The notes under the pieces: generated by a model
Databases searched by the model: none
What the model saw: only the letters and a program-made list of their open reading frames with translations
Told to the model about the DNA's origin: nothing
Source of the DNA: JAVWGW01 sp036651575
GTDB taxonomy: Bacteria; Actinomycetota; Coriobacteriia; Coriobacteriales; Eggerthellaceae
Length of the DNA stretch: 64,000 nucleotides
NCBI GenBank assembly: GCA_036651575.1
Contig: JAVVXN010000002.1
Span: 1 to 64,000 of the forward strand
Reading direction: 5' to 3'
Made by a program: the position numbers and the translations under genes
Shown: in pieces, positions 1 through 9,823 of the stretch
Layout: every line of letters begins with the position of its first letter
Numbering within the stretch: the first letter of the stretch is position 1

Positions 1-735
1 CCCAATTTTAAAGCCCTTCTGAAAGATGGCTCCGATTTCGGTGTGCGTCTTTCATATTGCGAGCAACCAACTCCCGATGGGTTGGCGCAGGCTTTTCTTT
101 TGGCGGAAGATTTTATCGCGGGGGATAGCTGCGCCCTTGTTTTGGGCGACAATATTTTTTACGGCAATGGCTTGGGGTCTTATCTGTCTCAGGCGGTATC
201 GCGCAAGCATGGTGCGACGGTTTTCGGTTTTCATGTTGATACTCCTGAGCAGTTTGGTATTTTGGAGTTCGATGAAAACGGGCGCGTCGTTTCCATCGAA
301 GAAAAACCGGAGCAACCTAAGTCGAACTATTGTGTGACAGGCCTGTATTTCTATGACAATCGTGTCTGTGATTTTGCGAAGCAGATACAACCTTCCGCAC
401 GGGGAGAGCTCGAAATCACCGATCTCAATCGTCTCTATCTTGAAGATGGCAGCTTAAACGTCATTACGTTGGGGCGCGGTTTCGTTTGGTTTGACACCGG
501 CACGGTCGAAGCGCTGTTCGATGCGAGCGAATTTGTGCGCGTTGTCGAACGAAGGCATGGGCAGAAAGTGGCTGCCCTTGAGGAAATCGCCTATACGCAG
601 GGATGGATCGATAGTGATACCATTCTCGCTTCTGCGCAGCGCTGCAAAAAGTCACCCTATGGAAAGCATCTTGAATTCGTTGTTAAAAACTCTTCTCTTG
701 AAAACGCGGTTCGCGTTGAAGAAGGGAGTCTGTAA
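1..735 (+). CDS. rfbA: Glucose-1-phosphate thymidylyltransferase (5' partial)
   Basis: Makes dTDP-glucose from dTTP and glucose-1-phosphate, the first step of dTDP-deoxysugar synthesis in the cytoplasm. The frame is open from base 1, so the gene starts before the window; 244 residues are present and roughly the first 50, including the nucleotide-binding GGxGTRL loop, are missing. Visible motifs are LVLGDNIFYG, then SIEEKPEQPKSNY and the VTGLYFYD segment, and ELEITDLNRLYL, all typical of RmlA. The GTG at base 43 is internal and is not the start. rfbB follows after 2 bases, which supports a shared operon. Family assignment is secure. Confidence 0.95.
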   Translation, partial: PNFKALLKDGSDFGVRLSYCEQPTPDGLAQAFLLAEDFIAGDSCALVLGDNIFYGNGLGSYLSQAVSRKHGATVFGFHVDTPEQFGILEFDENGRVVSIEEKPEQPKSNYCVTGLYFYDNRVCDFAKQIQPSARGELEITDLNRLYLEDGSLNVITLGRGFVWFDTGTVEALFDASEFVRVVERRHGQKVAALEEIAYTQGWIDSDTILASAQRCKKSPYGKHLEFVVKNSSLENAVRVEEGSL

Positions 736-737
736 GC

Positions 738-1805
738 GTGAAAACCTACTTGATTACCGGTGGTGCAGGATTTATCGGATCGAATTTTGTCACATTTCTT
801 TTAAATCGTTACGATGATATCCGAGTGGTCAATGTCGACAGACTTACCTATGCGGGTAATCTTGATAATTTAGCTAGTGTCATCGATGACGAACGCCATG
901 TTTTTTGTCGAGAGGATATTGGGGATGAGCGCACGATGCAAAGGCTCTTTGCGCTCTACCGACCCGATTGCGTGGTGAACTTTGCTGCAGAATCACATGT
1001 CGATAGATCCATTGAAACGCCGGGAATTTTCGCTCAAACCAATGTGCTTGGCACGGTAATGCTACTCGATTGCGCCTTGCATGCGTGGCGTAATGCAGAG
1101 GGCCTTTTCGGTAATCACAAGTTTGTTCAAATTTCGACCGACGAAGTGTATGGATCGCTTGGGGCAGACGGATTTTTCACGGAAGAAACCCCTCTCAGGC
1201 CTCGCAGTCCCTATTCGGCATCGAAAGCGGCGGCTGATTGCTTTGTGAGCGCTTACTGGTCCACGTATGGTCTGCCTATCAATGTTACCCGCTGTTCCAA
1301 CAACTATGGGCCGTATCAGTTCCCCGAAAAGCTCATTCCTCTCATGATCCTCAATGCTTTGCAAGGTATTTCGCTTCCGGTGTATGGTGATGGCTGCAAT
1401 ATTCGTGACTGGCTTTACGTGGAAGATCACTGCCGTGCCATCGATTTGGTGATCGAGGGCGGTGCTGCCGGCGAGGTATACAACATCGGAGGCAACAATG
1501 AACACTCCAATATCGATATCGTAAGGGATATTATCGGGCAGTTGTCCAAACGAACTGATTCATCGATCAATGAGGGTCTCATTACTTTCGTCAGTGACCG
1601 TCTGGGGCACGATCGTCGTTATGCTATTGATGCAGGAAAGATCAAACGTGATTTAGGCTGGTCTCCCAAAATTTCCTTTGACGAGGGTATTACTAAAACG
1701 ATTGCATGGTATCTTACCCACGAAGCGTGGCTGGAGCGCATCGTGACCGGCGCTTATCGTGACGGTTTGGAGTTCGCGTGTGAAACGGTGCCGGAATGCT
1801 GCTGA
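738..1805 (+). CDS. rfbB: dTDP-glucose 4,6-dehydratase
   Basis: Converts dTDP-glucose to dTDP-4-keto-6-deoxyglucose with bound NAD. The protein has 355 residues, the normal family length. An N-terminal Rossmann motif TGGAGFIGSNF lies at about residues 7-17, followed by STDEVYG and the catalytic Y159-x3-K163 (YSASK). It starts at GTG 738 with GAAGGGAG about 10 bases upstream. No rmlC or rmlD for rhamnose follows. The keto-sugar is therefore probably taken by the RffA-type aminotransferase at 8300, giving a 4-amino-4,6-dideoxyhexose. The end overlaps the next gene by 10 bases. Confidence 0.96.
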   Translation: MKTYLITGGAGFIGSNFVTFLLNRYDDIRVVNVDRLTYAGNLDNLASVIDDERHVFCREDIGDERTMQRLFALYRPDCVVNFAAESHVDRSIETPGIFAQTNVLGTVMLLDCALHAWRNAEGLFGNHKFVQISTDEVYGSLGADGFFTEETPLRPRSPYSASKAAADCFVSAYWSTYGLPINVTRCSNNYGPYQFPEKLIPLMILNALQGISLPVYGDGCNIRDWLYVEDHCRAIDLVIEGGAAGEVYNIGGNNEHSNIDIVRDIIGQLSKRTDSSINEGLITFVSDRLGHDRRYAIDAGKIKRDLGWSPKISFDEGITKTIAWYLTHEAWLERIVTGAYRDGLEFACETVPECC

Positions 1806-4642
1806 CGGGAATAGTTCCTCGATTAAAATCCTGGGAAGATCGCCTACGTCGATGGGAGGGACAAAAGGCGGGACGCGATAAAAAAGTGTTCTGGATTATC
1901 TATACCTTATGTTTCGTCATAATCTCCTTTTGTTCCTTGGGTGCCTACCCCTTTAATGGCGCGTCACTAGCCTGGGATGTTGATGGGCTCGAACAGTACT
2001 ATCCGTTTTTCATCTATGTGGGTCAATGGGTGCGCGGTGTTGTCGGCGGCTTTTTGACCGGGCAGGGGCTGCAGTTTCCTCTTTGGGATATGAGCTTGGG
2101 GTACGGTTCGGATATACCTTCCGTCCTCGACGTGATCTACAATCCGTTCTATCTTATTTCGGCGGTTTGTCCCGAACGCTATTCCGAGTATTTTTTCCAG
2201 TTTTTGGTTGTGCTGCGGATGTATCTCGCCGGTGTCGCCTTTTCGCTTTTGGCGCGCTACCGAGGCAATGGTCGATTTGCTACCTTATGCGGAGCGCTTG
2301 TCTACTCCCTGTGCGGCACGGCGCTTGCTGCGTTGCTGTGGCCCGACGGCATCAATCCTATGATTTTGTTTCCCTTGCTTTTGCTGGGGGTTGAAAAGAT
2401 ATTCAATCATGAAAAGCCTTATCTTTTCATCTTCTCGATCGTTTTCTTTTTCGTAACCTCATATTACTTTGCGTATATGGCATGTTTGCTGCTGCTGCTC
2501 TATTGCGGGTTCCGTGTTTTCGTTATCGAACGACGTCGGGGTAATCGCGTAACGGTCAAGTTATTCATCACCTGGGCGGCACGATTTCTCGCCTATCTTG
2601 TTGTCGGTATTTTGGTTGCGTGCGTTGTGTTGGTGCCCTCGCTTACGGCTCTGTTCAGTCTTGATCGGGTGTCACACGGCGATGTTGCCGTGCCGTTGCT
2701 TTATCCTTTCGGATTTTACCAAAAAGCGATGGCAGGTTTTCTTGGTGCTTCCTCGGTGGGTAGCGATTGTTTTATCGGGTTCGGTGGCATCGCTCTGCTG
2801 TCGTGTTTCCTTCTTTTTATTAAAAAGCGAAACAGGAACCTCAAAATCATTTTTCTTGCATTGACGGTCATTTTACTCGTACCCTTTTTGGGAAGCGTGT
2901 TCAACGGCTTTAACTATGCGACGAATCGCTGGGTGTGGGCCTACGCTCTCTGCGTTTCCTATATCGTGGTGAAAATGGTTCCCCTGTTGTCGCAGTTGGA
3001 TCGAAGGGAATTGAAAAGCCTATGCCTGTGCGCGGTGGCGTATGCATTGGTGTTGTTCACCTTTGCAGGTGCTCGGTCGGAATGGAGCGTTGCGGCCATA
3101 GCATTCATGTTTGCTTCGTTGGTATTTCTTGGTTGGCAAGGCAGGGATGTGGGGCTGTGGCGCGTTGGTTTTCTTACCTGCATCGCTGCGTGCATAATTT
3201 GCAATGCGTTTTATTTCACGTCGCCCGATGAATTCGGGTGGGCGCGATCTTCGCCGAAGCTGGGTTCGATGTATGCGAAGCTGACGCAGGATACTCCCAA
3301 TCGTCTCGTGGCCGACATAGATGATACGTCGGTGTGGCGCTACGATGTCGATCCCACAACCGGTTCGCGCCCGCGCAACAGCAGCGCGGTACTCGGTATC
3401 AACGGATTTGATTTCTACAACAGCGTTTACGAAAACGATATCGATCGCTTCCACACCGAAATGGGCGTTGCAAACACCCATACCAATTTTTCCTATGCAA
3501 ATCTGGGGGGACGGCCGTTGCTCGAGGTGATAAACGGGGTCAAATATTATGTCATTCCCGATCGTGCTTCGGAAAAAGCTCCCTACAATTATTCCGACCG
3601 TCTGAAAATCGTTGCCCAAAAGACGATTGACGAGGTGCCTTACGCGGTATACGAAGGGAGCCATGTGTTGCCCCTTGGCTTCACGTATGCAGGGTATATT
3701 CCCCGAAGCGTCTACGAAACCTACACCCCCGCCCAAAAGCAAGAAAGCCTTTTGCAGGGAGTGGTTTTAGAGGATTCCTCTTTACCGAAAGCTTCGGTTG
3801 ATCTTGACAGCTTTACGGTGCCTTACACGGTTGCGGCAACCGATGGGCTTTCTTTTGAAGAAGGAAAAATTACAGCAATGCGCCCAAATGCAACGTTGAC
3901 GCTGCAGGTTGAAGGTGCGAAAGAAGCTGAAACCTATCTTGCGTTCAACGATCTTTCCTATAGGGGCATGTCTCCTTCAGAAAGCATGCTTGAGAAAAAA
4001 CGCAACGAGTTGTCTTGGTATGAAAATATGCTTTTGATGAAAAAAGATATTGAATGGTCGGAACCGGTCGAATACAACATCAGTATGCAAGCCGATGAGG
4101 GTGCGGGTCGACGTGTTACCACCAACTTCATCAGCAGCTTGCATCTCTATGGGGGAAAAAGTACCTGGTTGTCTAATTTGGGGTATTCATCAAAACCGCA
4201 AAGCACGATAACGATGACGTTTTCTCAGGCGGGAGAATATCGGTTTAAGGGAATCGATGTTGTTTGTCAGCCGATGCACGCCTTCAATGATCGGGTTGAT
4301 GCTTTAGGTGAAAGCGTGATGGAAAACATCGAGGTAGGCACCAATCAAATCACCGGTTCTATCGACCTGCAGGAAAAAAAGGCGCTCTACTTAAGCATTC
4401 CCTATTCTTCGGGATGGACGGCTTACCTTGATGGACAGCAGGTGCCGATCAAGAAAGCGAATACTGCCTTCATGGCTCTAGAACTTGAAGCGGGGCACCA
4501 CGATATCAAACTGGTCTATATGACACCTGGTCTCGTTGTGGGAGAAGCGCTCTCTTGTGTTGGTGTGGGATTGTGTGTCATTATCGTCATAGGGAATGCG
4601 GTGCGCGATCGAAAGAAGAGGCGGATACCAAATGGTGCCTAG
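1796..4642 (+). CDS. YfhO-family multi-pass membrane protein
   Basis: A 948-residue integral membrane protein. About a dozen hydrophobic segments occupy residues ~30-470, followed by a large extracytoplasmic region (~480-920) and a last helix near residues 915-935 before a basic tail. The C-terminal part around YSSGWTAYLDGQQV, then AGHHDIKLVY, is the signature of YfhO proteins. YfhO proteins are GT-C-like and are implicated in attaching sugars from undecaprenyl-phosphate carriers to cell-wall polymers. Here it sits between dTDP-sugar genes and a polyprenyl-phosphate sugar transferase, which suits that role. The acceptor polymer is unknown. It overlaps rfbB by 10 bases and the next gene by 11. 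Confidence 0.85.
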   Translation: MLLTGIVPRLKSWEDRLRRWEGQKAGRDKKVFWIIYTLCFVIISFCSLGAYPFNGASLAWDVDGLEQYYPFFIYVGQWVRGVVGGFLTGQGLQFPLWDMSLGYGSDIPSVLDVIYNPFYLISAVCPERYSEYFFQFLVVLRMYLAGVAFSLLARYRGNGRFATLCGALVYSLCGTALAALLWPDGINPMILFPLLLLGVEKIFNHEKPYLFIFSIVFFFVTSYYFAYMACLLLLLYCGFRVFVIERRRGNRVTVKLFITWAARFLAYLVVGILVACVVLVPSLTALFSLDRVSHGDVAVPLLYPFGFYQKAMAGFLGASSVGSDCFIGFGGIALLSCFLLFIKKRNRNLKIIFLALTVILLVPFLGSVFNGFNYATNRWVWAYALCVSYIVVKMVPLLSQLDRRELKSLCLCAVAYALVLFTFAGARSEWSVAAIAFMFASLVFLGWQGRDVGLWRVGFLTCIAACIICNAFYFTSPDEFGWARSSPKLGSMYAKLTQDTPNRLVADIDDTSVWRYDVDPTTGSRPRNSSAVLGINGFDFYNSVYENDIDRFHTEMGVANTHTNFSYANLGGRPLLEVINGVKYYVIPDRASEKAPYNYSDRLKIVAQKTIDEVPYAVYEGSHVLPLGFTYAGYIPRSVYETYTPAQKQESLLQGVVLEDSSLPKASVDLDSFTVPYTVAATDGLSFEEGKITAMRPNATLTLQVEGAKEAETYLAFNDLSYRGMSPSESMLEKKRNELSWYENMLLMKKDIEWSEPVEYNISMQADEGAGRRVTTNFISSLHLYGGKSTWLSNLGYSSKPQSTITMTFSQAGEYRFKGIDVVCQPMHAFNDRVDALGESVMENIEVGTNQITGSIDLQEKKALYLSIPYSSGWTAYLDGQQVPIKKANTAFMALELEAGHHDIKLVYMTPGLVVGEALSCVGVGLCVIIVIGNAVRDRKKRRIPNGA

Positions 4643-5993
4643 CGGTCAGTCGGGTCGACTCCTTGTTTTAGGATCGATGGATGAATTCGTGCCTCTGGTG
4701 AAGCGTGCCCGAGAGCGGGGAATCCATACGGTGGTGTGCGATGGATATCCCGAGGGACCCGCGCGCGCGTTTGCTGATGAAGCCTATGTCATCGATCCCC
4801 GCGACACCGAAGCGCTGTGCGCCCTGTGCCGTGATCGTTTTATCGATGCGGCCATCGCATCGTTTTCCGATATCTTGTTCGAATCGTTATGCACTTTGAC
4901 TCATGCGGCGGGGCTTGAAAGCTACTGCTCCCTTGAATCTATGGCATGTCTGCGAAAGAAAGATCTCATGAAAGATTTGTTGCGCTCTCTCGGGGTTCCC
5001 TTTCCTCGGAGTCGCATTCTTTTCCAGGATTTTCCCGATGAATCTCTCTCCGATTTGATTTTCCCTTGCGTTATGAAGCCCTTGAACGGATATGGGTCGA
5101 GGGGGGTATTTGTGGCGAAAGACATCGGCTGTGTTCGTGAAAAGTTTGCCGATACATTAGAGGCTTCTTCGGGTGCCGCCGATGCTATTGTGCTTGAAGA
5201 ATATGATTGCGGCCACGAATTCAACATGACTACCTGGATTGTCGACGGTACGGTCCATCTGATTGGCATTGCCGATCGCGAGAAGAGCGAAGAGGTTATC
5301 GGCGAGGTTCCCCATGTGAGCAGAATCGTCTATCCGAGTCGTTTTACCCAAGAGATCCGCGAAGAGGCGCTTGCCATCGCGCAAAAGATCGCGGATCGTG
5401 TAGGTATAGTAGATGGGCCTTTGTGTCTGCAGTTTTTCTGGCAACCCCATCGCGAGATTCGCGTGTGCGAAGCGGTAGGCCGTCTGTTCGGTTACGAACA
5501 TGAGCTCATCACATATGGCAGCGGGCTTTTCCTTGAGGATCTTTTGCTTGACCTGCTCTACGATAAGCCCGCTTTGCGCGAGCGGGTACGTGCCCATGAT
5601 CTTGATCATTTCACCAAACCCAGTTGCGGCCTATATTTTCATGGACATGAGGGCACCATCGCCGATACGAGTGAAGCGCGCGCGGCTCTTGACGAGCCCG
5701 CTGTGGTGGAAAGTCACTTTTATTGCGACCAGGGCGACACAATTGTTCATGGCGTCGGACAAAAGCCCTATGTTGCACGGGTGTATGCACAGGCGGATTC
5801 GCGCCACGAGCTCGATGCGGTCAGCAAGCGGCTTTTTGAATCATTTCGAATCTTTGACGCGAAGGGTGCTAACCTCTTATATAAAAACCATCTTCCCGAA
5901 GAGCTTGAAGCGAACCTTTCCTGCGTTGATGAAAAAGAGGAAAGACACGATAAGGCACATTCTTTTTATCGGGAGGTGAATGCGCATGACTGA
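4632..5993 (+). CDS. ATP-grasp ligase, substrate unknown
   Basis: A 453-residue ATP-grasp protein, related to carbamoyl-phosphate synthase and biotin carboxylase folds. The N-terminal Rossmann-like part begins RLLVLGSMDEF. The grasp core includes PCVMKPLNGYGSRGVF (ATP lysine and glycine loop), VLEEYDCGHEFNM, and a Mg-binding region ending in a conserved-looking LFGYEHE. It probably joins a carboxylate to an amine or similar nucleophile. Its place between glycan genes suggests it modifies an amino sugar or an aminoacyl substituent, which is inference. ATG 4632 was chosen over an upstream in-frame ATG (4596) because GAAGAGG lies just before it. It overlaps the YfhO gene by 11 bases. Confidence 0.82.
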   Translation: MVPSGQSGRLLVLGSMDEFVPLVKRARERGIHTVVCDGYPEGPARAFADEAYVIDPRDTEALCALCRDRFIDAAIASFSDILFESLCTLTHAAGLESYCSLESMACLRKKDLMKDLLRSLGVPFPRSRILFQDFPDESLSDLIFPCVMKPLNGYGSRGVFVAKDIGCVREKFADTLEASSGAADAIVLEEYDCGHEFNMTTWIVDGTVHLIGIADREKSEEVIGEVPHVSRIVYPSRFTQEIREEALAIAQKIADRVGIVDGPLCLQFFWQPHREIRVCEAVGRLFGYEHELITYGSGLFLEDLLLDLLYDKPALRERVRAHDLDHFTKPSCGLYFHGHEGTIADTSEARAALDEPAVVESHFYCDQGDTIVHGVGQKPYVARVYAQADSRHELDAVSKRLFESFRIFDAKGANLLYKNHLPEELEANLSCVDEKEERHDKAHSFYREVNAHD

Positions 5994-6957
5994 GGGCAAA
6001 ACGAAAGCGTCGGTGCGGGTATCAGTTGTGATTCCGTGTTACCATTCCGAAAAAACTATCGCCAAAGTGGTTCAAGGGACGCGAAATGAGCTGGTGCGTG
6101 CCGGTTATGGCTATGAATTCGTTTTGGTGAATGATGGTTCGACCGATGCGACCTTCGAGGAAATAGGCCGCCTTTGCGAGGGGGATAGCGCCGTTAAGGG
6201 CATCAATCTTATGCGCAACTTCGGTCAGCACAATGCCATTATGGCGGGACTGCGCGAAGTGAGCGGCGACTGGGTTATGGTGATGGATGATGATATGCAA
6301 ACGCATCCCTCGCAATGCCCCCTTTTGCTCGAAAAGATGAGCGAGGGCTGGGATGTGGTGTTCGCTGATTATTTCAATCATAAAGAAAGTTGGTTTCGAC
6401 GTCTGGGATCACGGTTCGCCATGTGGTCGATTCGCGTGCTTGCGGGGTGTCCCAAAAATATCACCGACAGCAATTTCTTCGTTATGACCCGGTTGGTGTG
6501 CGATGAATTGACGCGCTACGAAAGCCCCCATGTCTATGTGCAGGGATTGCTTTTTCGCTGCACGAACCGCATCGCCAATGTGACGGTTGAGCATTTTGAT
6601 CGCGACTCGGGTGATTCGGGCTACACCTTCAAAAGCCTTGTCAATCTTTGGTCTACTATTTTGAACTTTTCAGTGACTCCTTTGCGGCTTTCGTCGTTGT
6701 TCGGCATTCTGTTCGCAGGAGGAGGTTTGGTCGGTGCGATTGTTCTGTTCATTAAACGAGTTGCTGATCCTGAAATGCAGTTGGGCTGGGCTTCGACCAT
6801 GGTGGCGATCTTGGTCAGTTCTGGCGCCATCATGTTCTGTCTGGGATTTGTCGGGGAATACGTCGGCCGCTTGTTTATGACCGCCAATCATCATCCGCAG
6901 TTTATCGTGCGTGAAGAAAAGAACTGCATTTCGGCCAAGGAGGATCATCGTGGCTAG
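5986..6957 (+). CDS. Family 2 glycosyltransferase, DPM synthase/ArnC-like
   Basis: A 323-residue membrane-anchored GT2 enzyme that probably transfers a nucleotide-activated sugar to undecaprenyl phosphate on the cytoplasmic face. The catalytic domain (residues ~8-220) shows VVIPCYHSEKTI, VNDGSTDAT and the metal-binding VMDDDMQTHP. Two hydrophobic helices follow at about residues 232-256 and 268-292, the ArnC/GtrB layout. ATG 5986 is preferred over ATG 5980 because GGGAGGT (5971-5977) is at proper distance only from 5986. It overlaps the ATP-grasp gene by 8 bases. The flippase-like pair at 9458-10176 would complete lipid-linked sugar export. Confidence 0.87.
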   Translation: MTEGKTKASVRVSVVIPCYHSEKTIAKVVQGTRNELVRAGYGYEFVLVNDGSTDATFEEIGRLCEGDSAVKGINLMRNFGQHNAIMAGLREVSGDWVMVMDDDMQTHPSQCPLLLEKMSEGWDVVFADYFNHKESWFRRLGSRFAMWSIRVLAGCPKNITDSNFFVMTRLVCDELTRYESPHVYVQGLLFRCTNRIANVTVEHFDRDSGDSGYTFKSLVNLWSTILNFSVTPLRLSSLFGILFAGGGLVGAIVLFIKRVADPEMQLGWASTMVAILVSSGAIMFCLGFVGEYVGRLFMTANHHPQFIVREEKNCISAKEDHRG

Positions 6958-8230
6958 TGAGCTCGATCTCAAAACGCCGTGTTTCGTTTTCGACGAAGGG
7001 CAACTGAGGGGAAACTTCACCGATTTTCAAAACGCCCTGACCACGCATTGGTCGAGCAATTCTATCGTTGCCTATTCGGTCAAGACGAATCCGCTTGCCT
7101 GGGTGCTTGAGGTTGCGCGCAGGGCGGGGTGTTGGGCGGAAGTTGTTTCCGATGAGGAATACGATTGGGCTTTGAAGTGCGGTTATACTCCTGAAAGCAT
7201 TGTATTCAATGGGCCGATAAAGGGAAAGAGCCATTTTTTAGCAGCGCTGGCTGCAGGTGGGGTGGTCAATATCGATTCTGAGCGCGAACTTGCCTGGCTC
7301 GACGAATACGCTTCTCGGGAAACCGCGTCAGTGGCGGTGGGTCTTCGGGTCAATATCGATCTTGAATCTTTTTGTCCTGGCGAAACCGTGACGGGGGCGG
7401 CAGGCGGTCGTTTTGGGTTCTGTTTCGAGAACGGTGAACTGGACCGGGCACTTGCGCGCGTGCAGGCGCACGGTGACCGCGTGCGTCTTTCTGGCCTTCA
7501 TTTGCACGTGACCACGCAAAGTCGATCGGTGGGGGTCTATCGCGTGCTGGCATCACATGCTGCGCGCATCGTGGCCGATCATGAGCTTAATCTTGATTAT
7601 ATAGATATCGGCGGCGGTTTTTTCGGCGGTGGCTCGCTTAACGGTGGCGCTTATGAGCGCTATGTTGAAGCGATTGCGGAAGAGCTTTCGGGGGTATGCG
7701 ATTGCGCTTCCACGATGTTGATTGTGGAGCCAGGTGGGGCGGTTGTGTGCACGCCGGGTATCTATGCTGGTCGGGTTCTTGATGTCAAGGATACGACTGT
7801 GGACCGCTTTGTGGTTACCGAACTCTCGCGCATCAATATCGATCATGAAATGAAGAAAGAATCTTACGTGCACAGCGTGCTCTATGCCGGCAACACTTCT
7901 CAATCGTCTGTTTTAGAAAACGAGCCGCCGGCGGCAAACGATAAGGAAAAGGGGGGATCGGCTTTCGAGAGGCCTAATGTGCGTGATTGCGCCGCAGGGT
8001 TTTCTGGTCGGGCCATCAAGCCTCGTCAGGTTTTATGCGGCTATACGTGCATGGAAAGCGATCGGTTGTGCGTCTTGAGCGATGAGCCTGAACTGCAGGT
8101 AGGGGATCTGGTGATTATACATAATGCCGGGGCTTATTCGATGTCGTTTACTCCCGAATTCTTTATACAACACCCCCCTGCGGTATATTCAAAAGATGCC
8201 ACAGGAAGCTATACCCTCGTTCGGCCGTAG
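6950..8230 (+). CDS. Fold-type III PLP decarboxylase, LysA/ODC-like
   Basis: A 426-residue member of the Orn/DAP/Arg decarboxylase family 2. The PLP lysine is K45 in YSVKTNP. The barrel shows LHLHVTTQSR, IDIGGGFFGGG and VEPGG, and the C-terminal domain has CGYTCMESDRL, equivalent to the conserved Cys/Asp loop of the family. It starts at GTG 6950 with AAGGAGG 6 bases upstream and overlaps the glycosyltransferase by 8 bases. A general housekeeping LysA would not be expected inside a glycan operon, so it probably makes an amine used to decorate the glycan. The substrate cannot be read from the sequence. A low-complexity insertion occurs around residues 325-345. Confidence 0.83.
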   Translation: MASELDLKTPCFVFDEGQLRGNFTDFQNALTTHWSSNSIVAYSVKTNPLAWVLEVARRAGCWAEVVSDEEYDWALKCGYTPESIVFNGPIKGKSHFLAALAAGGVVNIDSERELAWLDEYASRETASVAVGLRVNIDLESFCPGETVTGAAGGRFGFCFENGELDRALARVQAHGDRVRLSGLHLHVTTQSRSVGVYRVLASHAARIVADHELNLDYIDIGGGFFGGGSLNGGAYERYVEAIAEELSGVCDCASTMLIVEPGGAVVCTPGIYAGRVLDVKDTTVDRFVVTELSRINIDHEMKKESYVHSVLYAGNTSQSSVLENEPPAANDKEKGGSAFERPNVRDCAAGFSGRAIKPRQVLCGYTCMESDRLCVLSDEPELQVGDLVIIHNAGAYSMSFTPEFFIQHPPAVYSKDATGSYTLVRP

Positions 8231-8299
8231 CTCTGTACGAACTGGTTTTGAAAATGTTTCACTATTCACCGCTATGAGGAGAGGAAAAAGAGGGAGCGC

Positions 8300-9445
8300 A
8301 TGGGACATCCTACAATACAATTCAATGAGCCACCTTTCGTCCCTAGCGCCTATGACTACCTGCGCCAGGCGGTTGAGGCTGGTCATATCTGCGGTGATGG
8401 GGTGTTTACCCGTCGATGCAACGAATGGATTGAAGCGCATTTCGGTACTCAGATGGCCCTGCTTACCACCAGCGGAACTTCCGCTTTAGAGATGGCTGCG
8501 TGTCTGTGCGGCTTACGGCCGGGCGATGAAGTGATTTTACCCAGCTATACTTTTTCGTCAACGGCGACAGCATTTGTGCGAGTTGGTGCAAAACCGGTAT
8601 TCGTTGATATCCGCCCCGATACCATGAACATCGACGAGACCAAAATAGAAGCCGCCATAACCAATCGAACCCGGGTAATCGTGCCCGTTCATTATGCGGG
8701 GATCGCCTGCGATATGGACGCTATCATGGATAGTGCCGCTCGCCACCATCTTTTCGTGGTGGAAGATGCCGCGCAGGGTGTTATGAGCAGTTATAAAGGA
8801 CAGGCCTTGGGCACCATCGGTGATTTCGGGTGTTTTTCGTTCCATGAAACGAAAAACTACTCCATGGGAGAAGGGGGCGCCCTTCTCATTCGCGATGCGC
8901 GCCATAACGAAGCTGCTGAGATTTTGCGCGAAAAAGGGACTAACCGTTCAAAATTTTTCCGGGGCCAAGTGGATAAATACACCTGGATAGACAGCGGGTC
9001 AAGCTATCTTCCGAGCGACCTTAATGCAGCCTATCTGTGGTCTCAGCTAGAGGTTGCCGACCATATCAATGAAGAGCGCCTGCGAATATGGAATCGCTAT
9101 TATGCGGCGTTCGCCCCACTTGCCGCTTCGGGGCTGCTTGCGCTGCCCGTCGTGCCTGCAGCCTGCATCCACAACGCTCATATGTTCTACGTGAAGTGCG
9201 CCGACCTTGCGGCACGAACCGCCTTCATCGCCTTTCTGAAGGCACGGGGTGTCTACAGCGTCTTCCATTATGTTCCGCTACACTCTTCGCCGGCAGGACT
9301 CAAATTCGGTCGTTTTGCAGGCGAAGATCGATTTACAACAGCAGATTCCGATCGTTTGGTGCGCTTGCCGCTTTATTTCGGCCTTGCCGAATCAGACCAA
9401 GCGGCCGTGATAGAAGCGGTCTTCGCCTTTTTTGATCAGGAGTAA
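8300..9445 (+). CDS. rffA: dTDP-4-keto-6-deoxyhexose aminotransferase, RffA/WecE-like
   Basis: A DegT/DnrJ/EryC1 PLP aminotransferase of 381 residues. It is expected to convert dTDP-4-keto-6-deoxyglucose to dTDP-4-amino-4,6-dideoxygalactose using glutamate. Visible features are TTSGTSALEMAA, PSYTFSSTA, VVEDAAQG and the PLP lysine K185 in FHETKNYSMGEGGAL; the H-E-T-K-N-Y context is typical of RffA. It starts at ATG 8300 behind a purine-rich GAGGAGAGG stretch after a 69-base gap. RffA matches its position downstream of rfbA/rfbB. The symbol is by family resemblance, not proven substrate. Confidence 0.88.
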   Translation: MGHPTIQFNEPPFVPSAYDYLRQAVEAGHICGDGVFTRRCNEWIEAHFGTQMALLTTSGTSALEMAACLCGLRPGDEVILPSYTFSSTATAFVRVGAKPVFVDIRPDTMNIDETKIEAAITNRTRVIVPVHYAGIACDMDAIMDSAARHHLFVVEDAAQGVMSSYKGQALGTIGDFGCFSFHETKNYSMGEGGALLIRDARHNEAAEILREKGTNRSKFFRGQVDKYTWIDSGSSYLPSDLNAAYLWSQLEVADHINEERLRIWNRYYAAFAPLAASGLLALPVVPAACIHNAHMFYVKCADLAARTAFIAFLKARGVYSVFHYVPLHSSPAGLKFGRFAGEDRFTTADSDRLVRLPLYFGLAESDQAAVIEAVFAFFDQE

Positions 9446-9457
9446 GTAAAGACAATC

Positions 9458-9823
9458 ATGGGTGTCTCGAAATTCAAAACATTTTTTTCGCTGCATTTTT
9501 TCTTGATGCTGTATTCGGTTACCGAGGTTCTAGGCAAAAGCGCGTCGGCCTATCCTTTGACCGACGTTCGATTTTTCCTGTTCTATGGCGGTATCCTTTT
9601 GATTTTGGTCGTGTATGCGCTTGGGTGGCAACAGGTCATCAAGCACCTTCCGCTTACCACCGCCTTCGCCAATAAGGCCATTACAGTTTTTTGGGGAATC
9701 ATCTGGGGTGCTTTATTTTTTCAGGAAGAGATTACGCCGCTTAAGCTTGCAGGGGTTGCCATCATCATCGTCGGTGTGCTGTTGTTTTCGAGCTCCGATG
9801 GCGAGCAAAAGGTGGGTGACTGA
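9458..9823 (+). CDS. Small four-helix EamA/SMR-type transporter, ArnE-like
   Basis: A 121-residue protein made of four predicted membrane helices (about residues 10-28, 40-56, 63-85, 92-112) with a short polar tail. The second half, with TTAFANKAITVFWG and FFQEEIT, is typical of half-size EamA/SMR-like proteins. It is immediately followed by a similar gene whose start overlaps its stop (TGATG). Such pairs form heterodimers, as in ArnE/ArnF, which flip undecaprenyl-phosphate-linked 4-amino-4-deoxyarabinose. With the DPM-like transferase upstream, a lipid-linked amino-sugar flippase is a reasonable inference. Confidence 0.8.
   Translation: MGVSKFKTFFSLHFFLMLYSVTEVLGKSASAYPLTDVRFFLFYGGILLILVVYALGWQQVIKHLPLTTAFANKAITVFWGIIWGALFFQEEITPLKLAGVAIIIVGVLLFSSSDGEQKVGD

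Noticed and set aside
3020..3742. A 240-codon open frame antisense to the YfhO-like gene
   Set aside because: It lies inside a well-supported membrane-protein gene and has an unusual Arg/His-rich composition typical of shadow frames.
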